This document shows, piece after piece, positions 46,111-55,208 of a DNA stretch of 64,000 nt (positions are counted from its first letter, which is position 1; each line of letters begins with the position of its first letter). The notes under the pieces are model-generated. The model searched no databases. It was not told the DNA's origin and worked only from the letters and a program-made list of their open reading frames with translations. The position numbers were made by a program, and so were the translations under genes. This DNA is from Alphaproteobacteria bacterium (lineage in GTDB: Bacteria; Pseudomonadota; Alphaproteobacteria; UBA7887): positions 120,581-184,580 of the forward strand of contig JASLYQ010000003.1 of the NCBI GenBank assembly GCA_030739735.1. Direction: 5' to 3'.

Positions 46111-47412
46111 TCATGGTCGTGGGCTGAACACGCGTGCGAAAATGGTGTCCACATGGCGCATATTGTGCGTTTCGTCGAAGAGATCGGCGATCGCCCCGGC
46201 ATCGAGATGCTTGGCAATCTCATCATCCGCGCCCAGCAGAGAGCGGAAATCGCCCTCGCCCCGCCACGCGGGCATGGCGCAGCGTTGCACGGCGCGGTAA
46301 GCAGCCTCGCGGCTCATGCCCGCCTGGGTGAGCGCCAGCAGCACGTTCTGCGAATGCACTAAGCCGCCCAACATGTCGAGATTGCGGCGCATGTTTTCGG
46401 GATAGACTGTAAGCTTGTCTATAATGCCGGTCAGGCGGGTGAGGGCGAAGTCAAGCGTTACCGTTGCGTCTGGGCCGATATTGCGCTCCACCGAGGAATG
46501 GGAGATGTCGCGCTCGTGCCACAGCGCCACGTTTTCCAGGGCCGGGGTGACGGCGGCGCGCACCAGCCGCGCCAGTCCGGTCAGGTTTTCGGTTAGCACC
46601 GGATTGCGCTTGTGAGGCATAGCGGACGAGCCCTTCTGCCTGACCGAGAAGAACTCCTCCGCCTCGCGCACCTCGGTCCGCTGTAAATGGCGGATCTCGG
46701 TAGCTAATCGCTCGACCGAGCTGGCTATGACGCCGAGGGTGGCAAAGAACATGGCGTGACGGTCGCGCGGGATGACCTGGGTGGACACCGTCTCCGGTGC
46801 TAGACCCAGGCGCTGGGCCACATGCGCTTCAACCCGTGGATCGATGCCGGCGAAGGTGCCGACGGCGCCCGATATGGCACAGGTCGCGATTTCGGCCCGC
46901 GCCGCCAGCAGACGCGCGCGGTTGCGGTCGAACTCGGCATAGGCCTGGGCGAGTTTGAGTCCGAAGGTGGTGGGCTCGGCGTGAATGCCGTGGCTGCGGC
47001 CAACGCAGATTGTCGTCCTGTGCTCGCGCGCCCGGTTTTCCAACACCATCAGCAGTGCGTCGAGGTCGGCAACCAGGATGTCGCTGGCACGCGTGAGTTG
47101 CACCGCGAAACAGGTGTCGAGCACATCCGACGAGGTCAGGCCCTGATGCACAAAGCGCGCCTCCTCGCCGACATGCTCGGCGAGGTTGGTCAGGAAGGCG
47201 ATGACGTCGTGCTTGACCCCAGTCTCGATTTCGTCGATGCGCGCCACCTCGAAATCGGCGCGTTCTGCCAATGCCGCGGCGACACCTTTCGGAATCACAC
47301 CGAGTTCTTCCTGCGCCTCGCAGGCATAGCGCTCTATATCGATCCAGATCTGGAAGCGCGTCTCCCGCTTCCAGATAGTGGCCATCTCCGGCCGGGTGTA
47401 GCGGGGAATCAT
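46111..47412 (-). CDS. purB: Adenylosuccinate lyase
   Basis: Cleaves adenylosuccinate and SAICAR in purine synthesis. It has 433 residues. The lyase-superfamily signature SSAMPHKRNP and the TSSDVLDTCFAVQL and VGRSHGIHAEPT segments are clear. It starts at ATG 47412 (GAGGA upstream), the usual MIPRYTRPEM; a longer in-frame start would overlap the preceding gene. It lies 10 bases after the aldolase/dehydrogenase fusion and more than 3 kb from the other purine genes. Confidence 0.96.
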   Translation of the reverse strand: MIPRYTRPEMATIWKRETRFQIWIDIERYACEAQEELGVIPKGVAAALAERADFEVARIDEIETGVKHDVIAFLTNLAEHVGEEARFVHQGLTSSDVLDTCFAVQLTRASDILVADLDALLMVLENRAREHRTTICVGRSHGIHAEPTTFGLKLAQAYAEFDRNRARLLAARAEIATCAISGAVGTFAGIDPRVEAHVAQRLGLAPETVSTQVIPRDRHAMFFATLGVIASSVERLATEIRHLQRTEVREAEEFFSVRQKGSSAMPHKRNPVLTENLTGLARLVRAAVTPALENVALWHERDISHSSVERNIGPDATVTLDFALTRLTGIIDKLTVYPENMRRNLDMLGGLVHSQNVLLALTQAGMSREAAYRAVQRCAMPAWRGEGDFRSLLGADDEIAKHLDAGAIADLFDETHNMRHVDTIFARVFSPRP

Positions 47413-47422
47413 ACTATCGTCC

Positions 47423-49420
47423 TCAGCGTAGGGCGGCGGCGATGTTGCCGCCGTCAACGGTCATTACGGCGCCGGTGGTTTTTCCGGCCAGCGCAAGATT
47501 TAAAAATGCCTCAGCCACATCATCAGCCGTTACCTCGCAACCTAATAGATTATTAGACATATAAGTTTCTTCCGCGAGACCGCGGGCGCTGGCACGCGCC
47601 GCGATCATGTCATTACTCATCAGGCCGGAGCGGATGCGGTCGGCGTTGACGGCATTGGCGCGTATACCATCGCTGCCGTAATCGAGCGCATATTGCCGGC
47701 TGAGGAATAGCGTTGCCGCCTTGGGCAGGCCGTAGGGGCCAAAATCGCGACCGGGATTGACCGCCTGCTTGGAGACGTTGAACAGCAGCACGCCGCCGGT
47801 TCCCTGCGCTAGCATGATCTTCACGGCGGCTTGAGAAACGCGTTGGTGGCCGAAGAAGTTAAGCTCGAAGCTATGGCGCAGAGCCGTTTCATCCACCTCG
47901 CCGATGCGCCCCTGCCAGGCTGCACCGGCATTGGAGACGAGAATGTCGAGACCGCCATGACGGCAGCAAATCTCGGTGAAAGCTGCATCCACGGAGGCCT
48001 GGTCGGTTACATCGCAGGCGAGGTCCGCGGCGTTGCCGTCAAGATCGAGTGTCATGACCGTGGCGCCGGCGCCTGCGAGCGAGCGTGCTATGGCCGCCCC
48101 GATGGTGCCGGCACCCCCCGTGACGGCGGCGATTTGGCCCGCCAGCGGCTTTTCGGTGCCGTCGCCGAGTTTGGCCTGCTCCAGCGACCAGTATTCGACA
48201 TCAAACAAGTTGGACTCGTCGATGCTTGTGAAGCGGCCGAGGCCCTCGGCATCGCCGACCACGGCAACGCTGGCTTCGGCGAGGTCGGCAGCGATGCGGG
48301 CTGCGTCGGCGCTGGCACCGATACCAAACAAACCTAGCCCGCGCACCATGACCACACGGGGGACGCTGTCGAGCTGTGTCTTAGGCACACCGTCAAGGCC
48401 ATTGTTCCGGGCGAAGTAGGCATCGTAATCGGCCTTGAAATCATTCAACGCCGCCTCTGCCATCTGGCGCCATTCGTTCAGCTTTTTCGCTTCCGTTGCG
48501 GGTAGGAGTAAAGGCTTGCCCTTCGTGCGGATGACATGGTCGGGCGTGACCACGCCGGCCTGGCCGTAGCGCGCCAGCTCTTCGCCATTAACATAGTCGA
48601 GCACGGCTTCGCCGCCGCGGTAATCGAGCAGCCAGCACTTGCCGCCCAGCAGCCCGCGTAGCACCGGCGCCACCACTTCCAGCGGCGCCAGCGAAGCCGG
48701 CAGCGCCACGGGCACGAAGCGCGCGCTGCCGGCTTGGGCCAGCCTTTCCTCGGCAAGGCCTACCAGTTCGATCATGTGGCGATAGGCCTCCTCGGCGCTT
48801 TCGCCGAAACTGACGATGCCGTGCTTTAGTAAGACCAGTCCTTCGACGTTTGGGTTTGCGGCACGCACCTCGTAGGCTTTCTGAGCTAGGGCAAAGCCTG
48901 GCATGATGTAGGGCACCAGCGCGGCGCGCTCACCATATACCTCGGCGCTCAGTTCAGCGCCGTTAGGTTGATCGGTCAGCGCCAACACTGGCCAAGCGTG
49001 TGTGTGGTCGATGAATTTGTCGGGCAGAAAAGCATGCAGTAGCGCTTCGACCGAGGGATTGGGCGCTCTGCTGTCGAGTAGGCTGAGGTGCAGGGCGTTG
49101 ACCATGTCCTCGTTGGAGAGCCTGTCCAGCGCTAGTAACGGCCGCACAGCTTCGAGACGCATGGCGGGCAGGCCGGGCGCCTCGATATGACTCATGTCCC
49201 AGCCCGATCCCTTGACGCAGAGCACGTTGCAGGCGTTGCCGGCGATGTCGTGCATAATCGTCTTTACGGAGGTGTTGCCGCCGCCGTGCTGCACCAGCCG
49301 CGGCTCACCGCCGAGCAGACGCGTGGTGTAGATGCGCATCGCTACGTCCTCGCCGATACCATCCTCAGCGTAGCGCGCGGCAGCCGCCTGAGCGTCGGCG
49401 TCTGACCAGAGATTTTCCAT
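47423..49420 (-). CDS. Bifunctional class II aldolase / short-chain dehydrogenase
   Basis: A 665-residue fusion. The N-terminal half is a class II (zinc) aldolase with GGGNTSVK and the His pair in FIDHTHAWPVLA. The C-terminal half (from about residue 425) is an SDR with TGGAGTIGAAIA and YGLPKA. The arrangement equals the RhaD-type bifunctional rhamnulose-1-phosphate aldolase/lactaldehyde dehydrogenase found in sugar-acid catabolism. The last codons (47480-47580) are notably AT-rich. It follows an SDR gene 39 bases upstream and precedes purB by 10 bases. Confidence 0.9.
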   Translation of the reverse strand: MENLWSDADAQAAAARYAEDGIGEDVAMRIYTTRLLGGEPRLVQHGGGNTSVKTIMHDIAGNACNVLCVKGSGWDMSHIEAPGLPAMRLEAVRPLLALDRLSNEDMVNALHLSLLDSRAPNPSVEALLHAFLPDKFIDHTHAWPVLALTDQPNGAELSAEVYGERAALVPYIMPGFALAQKAYEVRAANPNVEGLVLLKHGIVSFGESAEEAYRHMIELVGLAEERLAQAGSARFVPVALPASLAPLEVVAPVLRGLLGGKCWLLDYRGGEAVLDYVNGEELARYGQAGVVTPDHVIRTKGKPLLLPATEAKKLNEWRQMAEAALNDFKADYDAYFARNNGLDGVPKTQLDSVPRVVMVRGLGLFGIGASADAARIAADLAEASVAVVGDAEGLGRFTSIDESNLFDVEYWSLEQAKLGDGTEKPLAGQIAAVTGGAGTIGAAIARSLAGAGATVMTLDLDGNAADLACDVTDQASVDAAFTEICCRHGGLDILVSNAGAAWQGRIGEVDETALRHSFELNFFGHQRVSQAAVKIMLAQGTGGVLLFNVSKQAVNPGRDFGPYGLPKAATLFLSRQYALDYGSDGIRANAVNADRIRSGLMSNDMIAARASARGLAEETYMSNNLLGCEVTADDVAEAFLNLALAGKTTGAVMTVDGGNIAAALR

Positions 49421-49459
49421 GCGTTCTGAATAGGGCCGAGCCGGACGCCGGTCAACTGC

Positions 49460-50149
49460 TCAGAAGCTCTCGCCCCAGGGCCGTAGTTCGACCTCCCACG
49501 ACCAGGCGCTGCGGTGCTGCTTGTGGACAGCGTGATAGGTTTCTGCGATGGCGTCCGGATCGAGCATGCGATCGCCGGAATCGCTGCTCGTGCCAACTCC
49601 GCGGATGCCGCCGTCGATGACGAAATGGGCGATGTGCAGGCCTTGCGGAGACAGCTCCCGCGCCATGCTCTGGGCCAGCCCACGCAGTCCGAACTTGCCC
49701 ATGGCGAACGGTGCCGAGCGAGCATAGCCTTTAACGCCTGCCGAGGCGCCTGTGAAGAAGATGCTGCCGGTGCCGCGGGGCAGCATGACGCGTGTAGCCG
49801 CCTGGGCAACAAGAAAGGCACCGAAGCAGGTAACTGCAAGTGCCGTCTCGACTTCGTCCGACACCAGGTCGACGAGAGGGCCCCGCGGCCGCCAGCTCGG
49901 ATTGTAGACGACCAGATCTAGCCGGTCGTGACGATCGCGAATGGCGTCGAAGAGTACGGCCACCTGATCCGACTTGGTGGCATCGCACGTCTGTGCGCTT
50001 GCGCCTGTCTCGTCGCATAGCGCCGATAGCTTGTCAGTGTTGCGCGCGGCGAGCACAATCTCGTGGCCATCTGAGGCGAAGCGGTGAGCGAGGCTAGCGC
50101 TGAGGCCGCTGCCGGCCCCGACGATCAAAGTGCAGGGTCTGTCTGTCAT
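49460..50149 (-). CDS. Atypical SDR-fold protein lacking the catalytic tyrosine
   Basis: A 229-residue SDR-fold protein. The N-terminal GAGSGLSASLA motif binds the dinucleotide, and FFTGASAG is the usual serine strand. The Tyr-x-x-x-Lys motif reads FAMGK, with Phe in place of the catalytic Tyr. I recall the same change in a family of relatives, so it is probably a fixed feature and the protein may not be a standard dehydrogenase. It lies 39 bases upstream of the aldolase/SDR fusion. Confidence 0.8.
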   Translation of the reverse strand: MTDRPCTLIVGAGSGLSASLAHRFASDGHEIVLAARNTDKLSALCDETGASAQTCDATKSDQVAVLFDAIRDRHDRLDLVVYNPSWRPRGPLVDLVSDEVETALAVTCFGAFLVAQAATRVMLPRGTGSIFFTGASAGVKGYARSAPFAMGKFGLRGLAQSMARELSPQGLHIAHFVIDGGIRGVGTSSDSGDRMLDPDAIAETYHAVHKQHRSAWSWEVELRPWGESF

Positions 50150-50171
50150 GTCTCGCGCTCCGGGATAGAGG

Positions 50172-50429
50172 TTAACAGTATCTGTGCTTTTTCTTTCCGT
50201 TTGGCAGGGTAACGGCGCAGAGGTGGATGTTATTCAGGTCGGCGCTGATAAGGTGTGCGCCTGACAGCTCGGTGATGGACAGGTTGGCAACGCGGAAATT
50301 GAACTTCGAGAGATCACGGTTTGACCAGTTGACGTTCACCAGATCACAGCCGGGCAGGCGATGATGAAAAATCTCACGACACCTCCCAGATAACAATGGT
50401 GACCGCCCTTGCGATGGCCAGCGCGGCAA
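50172..50429 (-). pseudogene. Pentapeptide-repeat protein remnant
   Basis: The C-terminal 50 or so residues of this frame are a run of about ten five-residue repeats with the A(D/N)LXX pattern: CDLVN, VNWSN, RDLSK, FNFRV, ANLSI, TELSG, AHLIS, ADLNN, IHLCA, VTLPN. The upstream part does not match, and no in-frame ATG with a ribosome-binding site precedes the repeats. A GGGAGG is followed by an in-frame ATT where a start would be expected, and only TTG codons remain. It may be a decayed gene or the tail of one shifted in frame. Confidence 0.5.
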
Positions 50430-50461
50430 TCCCGGAGGATGACCCGGCTGGCATGTTGCAT

Positions 50462-50944
50462 CTACCCCGCGTCGGGCTTCCAGGTCAGCTCCAGAAACAC
50501 ATGGGCGCCGTCACTCGAAATCCGCGGCGTGCGCAGAATGAGCGGATCGCCATCAATCTGGAATATATGTTTTTGCTCGGTGCCGACCCAGTTGGGATTC
50601 CACGCGCTATCGACGTGATGGGTAACGCTGCCTTCCGACACCTCATAACGGCCAGTATAGGCGAACATGGTAGAATACGCGATGGCGCGCCCGCTTTCGG
50701 GCGCGCTGGTCGCGTCGCTTAAAAGGCCCGGATGATTCTCGGTCGCGCGTATAGTTATAACGTGTCCGTCGGCGGTCTAGATGAGGTGGGCGTTTCCCCA
50801 CGCCATTTCGTTGTGCCAGCCCACGCTGTTGGTGATGCCCACGGATTTGAGCTTCCAGGTACCGACTAACTCCGACGCTTGGGTGGACGAGACGGCTATG
50901 TACGTTACAGCGACGCTGAGACACAGGGCAATGAGACGAGATAT
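50462..50944 (-). pseudogene. Lipocalin-like domain gene inactivated by two changes
   Basis: One continuous reading frame encodes a signal peptide, ELVGTWKLKSVGITN, GWHNEMAWGN, TADGHVITI, then MFAYTGRYEVSEG, HHVDSAWNPNWVGTEQ and LRTPRI, the layout of the lipocalin-like (Lipocalin_5) family. Two defects are visible. The codon where the start is expected, 8 bases after AAAGGA, is ATA at 50942-50944, and an in-frame TAG lies at 50777-50779, where relatives would have Tyr. No frameshift is needed, so decay looks recent. The pseudogene lies 12 bases after the enolase-superfamily gene, perhaps once in its operon. Confidence 0.75.
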
Positions 50945-50956
50945 GGCTGGTTTCCT

Positions 50957-52057
50957 TTATCCTTCGTAAAGGTTAGCGCGCACTATGTCTTCGTTCCATT
51001 CGAGGCCTAGGCCTGGGCGGTTAGGAATATGTAGCTCACTATTTATAATGGGGTACGGCTCCTGCAGAAGAGGGTTTACCCAACTCTGCCACTCCAGCCA
51101 ATGGGCAGTCTCTGTCACGCGCATGACATGGGCTCCGACCTCCGGGTAAAGATGTGTCGACATAGGGATGCCGGCCCCGGCCGCGATGCCCGCCGCCTGC
51201 AGCCAGCCGGTGACGCCGCCGATGCGCATGAAGTCGGGCATCACGAGGTCGCAGGCCTTCATCTCGAGCGCCACGGCCATATCGCGCGGTCCGTAAAAAT
51301 TTTCACCGATTTGCAGCGGAGTCTTGAGACCGGCGGCGAGCTTGGCATAGCCGCCATAGTTTTCGTAGAGCACGGGCTCTTCGAGCCAGGCCAACCCGGC
51401 ATCGTCTAGGTGATGGCATCGCTCGATTGCTTCGGCCATGTCTAGGCCTTGGTTAAAGTCGACCATCAGTCGCATATCCTCGCCGACCGCGTTGCGTACC
51501 GCCGCGAGGGTAGCGTCGTCGTCTGCAATGCGCTCTCGCCCGAGGCGTAATTTAAGGCCTGCGAAGCCGCCCTCGTCGCGCAGTTTCAACGCTTCCGCAG
51601 CCACGGCTTCCGGCGCCTTGAGCCAGAGGCCGTTGCTGTTATAGGCGCGCACTGGGTGCGGCGAGCTGCCGAGCAGGGTGCAGAGCGGCACCTCCGCGGC
51701 CCGCGCCAGGGCATCCCAGGCTGCCATGTCGAGGCCCGAGGCGGCGATCATGGCGAGCCCGCCATAACCCACGAAATGGAGCGACTTGCGGGCCGCCTGG
51801 TAGAGTTCGAACGGTGCCACCTTTTGCCCTGTCAGCATCTCGCTCATATCCTCCAGCGCTGGCACCAGATAGCGCATAGACTTGGCCACATAGGGCTCGA
51901 GATAGGCACGTCCGGTCACGCCTTCGCGGGTGTGGAGGTCGATCAGGATCAGTGGCCACTGGTCGATGGTAGCGATGCGTAATACCGGCGGGCGTTCCAG
52001 TGTCAGTACCACTGGACGCGCCACCAATTTCTCAAAAGTCAGGGTCTCGAGGGGCAT
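50957..52057 (-). CDS. Mandelate racemase/muconate-lactonizing-type enolase-superfamily enzyme
   Basis: A 366-residue enolase-superfamily protein. The Lys-x-Arg pair is in GLKLRLG, metal ligands are Asp in MVDFNQG, Glu in LEEPV and Glu in IGENF, and a His is in MSTHLYPE, which matches the mandelate-racemase subgroup with two catalytic bases. It may racemise or dehydrate a sugar acid or hydroxy acid, but the substrate is unknown. It sits beside the decayed lipocalin gene and is divergent from the bactofilin. Confidence 0.88.
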   Translation of the reverse strand: MPLETLTFEKLVARPVVLTLERPPVLRIATIDQWPLILIDLHTREGVTGRAYLEPYVAKSMRYLVPALEDMSEMLTGQKVAPFELYQAARKSLHFVGYGGLAMIAASGLDMAAWDALARAAEVPLCTLLGSSPHPVRAYNSNGLWLKAPEAVAAEALKLRDEGGFAGLKLRLGRERIADDDATLAAVRNAVGEDMRLMVDFNQGLDMAEAIERCHHLDDAGLAWLEEPVLYENYGGYAKLAAGLKTPLQIGENFYGPRDMAVALEMKACDLVMPDFMRIGGVTGWLQAAGIAAGAGIPMSTHLYPEVGAHVMRVTETAHWLEWQSWVNPLLQEPYPIINSELHIPNRPGLGLEWNEDIVRANLYEG

Positions 52058-52222
52058 GACAAATCTTTCCTTGCGGGGCGGGAAAGGTGCCAGCAGTGTC
52101 GCAGAGAGGCAAGTGCCTCGCGCCGCGACACCGAAGAGCGTCTAATTTCTGCCAATAAGGGAAGCAGCTGGATCGCAGTCGCGTTCAACAAGCCAGATGA
52201 GCCTACGAGCAGAAGTGTGCCC

Positions 52223-52507
52223 ATGAGCGACGAACAATCTCGGACGACCCCCAGCCGCGGCCTGACCGTTTGCGCCGGGGTCCGGGTGGTCGGCGTGGTC
52301 AATGTCGAGATTGCGCACATCCTCGGCGTGGTTGAGGGCAACGTCAATGCACGCTCAGTGTGCATCTCCGAAAGCGCCGAAGTGACCGGTGATGTGCTTT
52401 ACGAGAAGTTGGTCTTCGACGAGGGTGTGACGCTAGATGGGCAATGTCGCCGCAACACGGGCGGCGCCAGGACCGTGCCGAAACTCTATACTGCCGCGGA
52501 TGGCTGA
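52223..52507 (+). CDS. Short bactofilin-like (polymer-forming cytoskeletal) protein
   Basis: A 94-residue protein whose centre repeats the bactofilin beta-helix rhythm: GVRVVGVVNVEIAHI, LGVVEGNVNARSV, SAEVTGDVLYEKL, GVTLDGQCRR. Typical bactofilins have a longer beta-helix, so this is a short form or a truncated copy. I start at ATG 52223; a GTG 6 bases earlier is possible, and neither has a strong ribosome-binding site. The 168 bases to map hold no gene. Confidence 0.6.
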   Translation: MSDEQSRTTPSRGLTVCAGVRVVGVVNVEIAHILGVVEGNVNARSVCISESAEVTGDVLYEKLVFDEGVTLDGQCRRNTGGARTVPKLYTAADG

Positions 52508-52675
52508 GGTCTTACCGGCGATCTTTATCGGCGGGACGTTTAAAGGTGAACGGAGCGCGAGCCGCGCTAGGCGGCGAACAGAAGTATCTCGAGAACCCCG
52601 CAGCCGGCAGCGGCGTCCGCACTGCCCATTTAAAGGCGCAGGCGCAGCCTGGAGGCGTGATCCATTTCGTGGCGG

Positions 52676-53545
52676 TCACCCATAGGGTGGTTGGTAGAGA
52701 CCGGCTGGCGAGAGGGTAAAAATCTCGTGGCCATCGGCGGTTACGGCGACCGTGTGCTCAAACTGCGCCGACAGCGAGCGGTCCTTGGTCACGGCCGTCC
52801 AACTGTCGCCGAGGATCTTTGTTTCGTGGCGGCCGAGATTGATCATTGGCTCGATGGTGAACAACATGCCTTCCTGTAGCGTCATGCCGCTGCCGGGGCG
52901 GCCGTAATGGAGAACGCTTGGCACGTCGTGAAAGAGGCGGCCGATACCGTGGCCGCAAAAATCGCGCACCACCGAACAACGGTGCCTCTCGGCATGGTTC
53001 TGAATGGCATGACCGATGTCACCAAGGGTGGCGCCGGGGCGCACGGCAGCGATTCCCAGCATCATCGCCTCGTAGGTCACGTTGGTCAGCCGCGCAGCCT
53101 TGCGCGGCACTTCGCCAAGCCAGAACATGCGGCTGGTGTCGCCGTGCCAACCGTCGAGAATGACCGTAATATCGATATTGATGATATCGCCCTTACCCAA
53201 CTTCTTGGCGTCGTCTGGAATGCCGTGGCAGACTACATGGTTGACCGACGTGCAGATGGACTTGGGAAAGCCGCGGTAGTTCAGGGGCGCTGGCACGGCG
53301 TCGTGCTCAACGATGAAATTGTGACACAGTGTATCGAGGAGGCCCGTGGTCACACCCGGCACCACGTGCGGTGCGATGAAGTCCAGAACCTCGGCGGCCA
53401 GGCGACCAGCCCTGTGCATACCGTTGAAGGCTTCCTCACCGTGGATACGGACAGCACGCCCGTCTTCGCTGCGCCGAAGCTCTTCCGGTCGCGTGCTCGA
53501 GTCCAACCCGGCTATGTTTGACGTCGCTTTCTTCATGCTCTCCAC
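52676..53545 (-). CDS. map: Type I methionine aminopeptidase
   Basis: Removes N-terminal Met from new proteins; 289 residues with a slightly long N-terminus. The pita-bread metal ligands are in NIDITVILDGWHGDTSR (two Asp), FCGHGIGRLFH (His), FTIEPM (Glu) and QFEHTVAVT (Glu). The GTG start overlaps the sfsA stop (TAGTG), so translation is probably coupled; an ATG three codons later is an alternative. The sfsA-map order is common in this class. Confidence 0.95.
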   Translation of the reverse strand: MESMKKATSNIAGLDSSTRPEELRRSEDGRAVRIHGEEAFNGMHRAGRLAAEVLDFIAPHVVPGVTTGLLDTLCHNFIVEHDAVPAPLNYRGFPKSICTSVNHVVCHGIPDDAKKLGKGDIINIDITVILDGWHGDTSRMFWLGEVPRKAARLTNVTYEAMMLGIAAVRPGATLGDIGHAIQNHAERHRCSVVRDFCGHGIGRLFHDVPSVLHYGRPGSGMTLQEGMLFTIEPMINLGRHETKILGDSWTAVTKDRSLSAQFEHTVAVTADGHEIFTLSPAGLYQPPYG

Positions 53546-54264
53546 TATCCGGTCTCGTTTCTGTTGGGCAGCTTCAGCGGAAGAGGGCGGTTGGCGACGA
53601 TCGCCTCAGTGTTGAGGCGGCAATCATAGCACAGCGACTCCACGCCCCGTGTGATGGCGCGTGCAAATGCGGCTTCGTAAGCCGGATCGATATCGCCGGC
53701 CACGGCAAAGCTGTCGCAGTCCTCACGTTGTACGAGATAGATCATCACCGCACGATGACCAGCCTCGATCATATCGCCAAGCTCTTCCAAATGTTTGGCG
53801 CCGCGCTTGGTCACGGCATCGGGGAACTCGGCCGGACCGTCGCGTTTAAGGTGGACGTTCTTGACCTCGACATAGCAGGCGGGGCGGGCGGCGTCCTCAA
53901 GCAGGATGTCGATACGGGAATTCTTGCCGTAACGCACCTCGCGCCGCAGCGTCCCGTAGCCAGCAAGTTCAGGGATGGCACCGGCAGCGATGGCCTCGGC
54001 GACGATAGTGTTCGGCAAGGCCGTGTTGATGCCTACCAGGCGGCCATTGATCCGCGCCAGCTCCCACGACCAACGCAGCTTGCGCTGGGGATTGCGAGCC
54101 GGTGATAGCCAAGCCTCGAGCCCCGGCTCAGCGAGGCCCGTCATGCTGCCTGGATTGGCGCAATGGGCGGTAATCTCGCTGCCGTCGTCCAAACGCATAT
54201 CGGCCAGAAAGCGCTTGTAACGCTTAATCAGCGTGGCGCGCACGAGGGGATCGGAGAATCGCAT
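53545..54264 (-). CDS. sfsA: SfsA family DNA-binding protein/nuclease
   Basis: A 239-residue SfsA protein. The DNA-binding and nuclease-like segments are [30 protein letters not shown], and the conserved VEVKNVHL, where Glu and Lys fit a PD-(D/E)xK-type site. The start is ATG 54264; an in-frame extension upstream to 54600 would cover the divergent neighbour's start and is rejected. Its biological role in Escherichia coli (maltose-gene stimulation) may not apply here. Confidence 0.93.
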   Translation of the reverse strand: MRFSDPLVRATLIKRYKRFLADMRLDDGSEITAHCANPGSMTGLAEPGLEAWLSPARNPQRKLRWSWELARINGRLVGINTALPNTIVAEAIAAGAIPELAGYGTLRREVRYGKNSRIDILLEDAARPACYVEVKNVHLKRDGPAEFPDAVTKRGAKHLEELGDMIEAGHRAVMIYLVQREDCDSFAVAGDIDPAYEAAFARAITRGVESLCYDCRLNTEAIVANRPLPLKLPNRNETG

Positions 54265-54357
54265 TACCCGACCATAGGGAGCGGCGCCGTGACGCTCAAC
54301 CGGCTTGGGTGACGGATATCTCTCCGGTATGCTTGGCCGGGAGAAGGAGAAGCCTCC

Positions 54358-55122
54358 ATGCCAAACGATATCGTCCCCCAGCCCACAGCGTGCGCGCTTA
54401 TCATCGGCAATGAGATTCTGTCGGGGCGCACGGCGGATGTGAACCTCGGGCATATTGCGGGTCGGCTCACCGAGTCCGGTATCAGGCTTGCCGAGGCGCG
54501 CGTGATTTCCGACATCGAGAAGGAGATCGTGGCAGCCGTGAATGCCTGTCGCGTGCGCTATGACTACATTTTTACGACCGGCGGCATCGGGCCAACCCAC
54601 GACGACATCACCGCTGAATGCATCGCCAAGGCCTTCGGCGTCGAATTAGAGCAAAACCCGGCGGCGCTGGCGATCCTCGAAGAGCAGTATCGCGAGCGCA
54701 ACATTGAGCTTAACGATGCTCGCAAGCGCATGGCTAACATGCCCGCGGGCTCCGAACTGGTGCAGAATAAGATTTCCGGCGTGCCGGGCTTCCGCACCGG
54801 CAATGTCTTCGTGCTTGCCGGTGTGCCGCAAATCATGCAGGCGATGCTCGAAGCGGCGCTGGAGACGGTCAGTGGCGGCACGCCGACTCGCTCGTGCACC
54901 GTCGTCGCCTACCTTTCCGAAGGTGCGCTTGCCGGGCCGCTCAGGGCCCTGCAGGGCGACTATCCGGATATCGACATGGGCAGTTATCCTTTCTACCGCG
55001 TCGGCCGCTTCGGCTCAAACCTGGTGTTGCGCGGCGCTGACATCGCCAGCCTCGAGGAGGCGGCGGGCCGACTGATGACGGTTATCGATGAGCTCGGCGG
55101 CGAGCCGGTCCTCGAAAAATAG
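54358..55122 (+). CDS. CinA/MoaB-type molybdopterin-binding domain protein
   Basis: A 254-residue single-domain protein of the CinA N-terminal/MoaB-like family. The signature [14 protein letters not shown] and the [13 protein letters not shown] loop bind the pterin or nucleotide. It lacks the C-terminal deamidase domain of full CinA, as in many alphaproteobacteria. It starts behind a GAAGGAGAAG region, divergent from sfsA, with a 12-bp palindrome and a tRNA gene downstream. Confidence 0.9.
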   Translation: MPNDIVPQPTACALIIGNEILSGRTADVNLGHIAGRLTESGIRLAEARVISDIEKEIVAAVNACRVRYDYIFTTGGIGPTHDDITAECIAKAFGVELEQNPAALAILEEQYRERNIELNDARKRMANMPAGSELVQNKISGVPGFRTGNVFVLAGVPQIMQAMLEAALETVSGGTPTRSCTVVAYLSEGALAGPLRALQGDYPDIDMGSYPFYRVGRFGSNLVLRGADIASLEEAAGRLMTVIDELGGEPVLEK

Positions 55123-55131
55123 GCCGTCTTG

Positions 55132-55143
55132 CAAGCCGGCTTG
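55132..55143. repeat. 12-bp perfect palindrome
   Basis: CAAGCCGGCTTG lies 10 bases after the CinA-type gene stop. It has no loop and no T-tract, so it is an unlikely terminator. It might be a binding site or part of a longer weak structure between the gene and the tRNA. Confidence 0.3.
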
Positions 55144-55208
55144 TCCATAATCGGGACTTGAACGGTGAGATGATCTGTCGCATAGGATGAATTGTTCATT
55201 GATGCCAT

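Noticed and set aside
50643..50924. 93-codon minus-strand frame in the lipocalin region
   Set aside because: Different frame from the recognisable lipocalin sequence, with no domain features.
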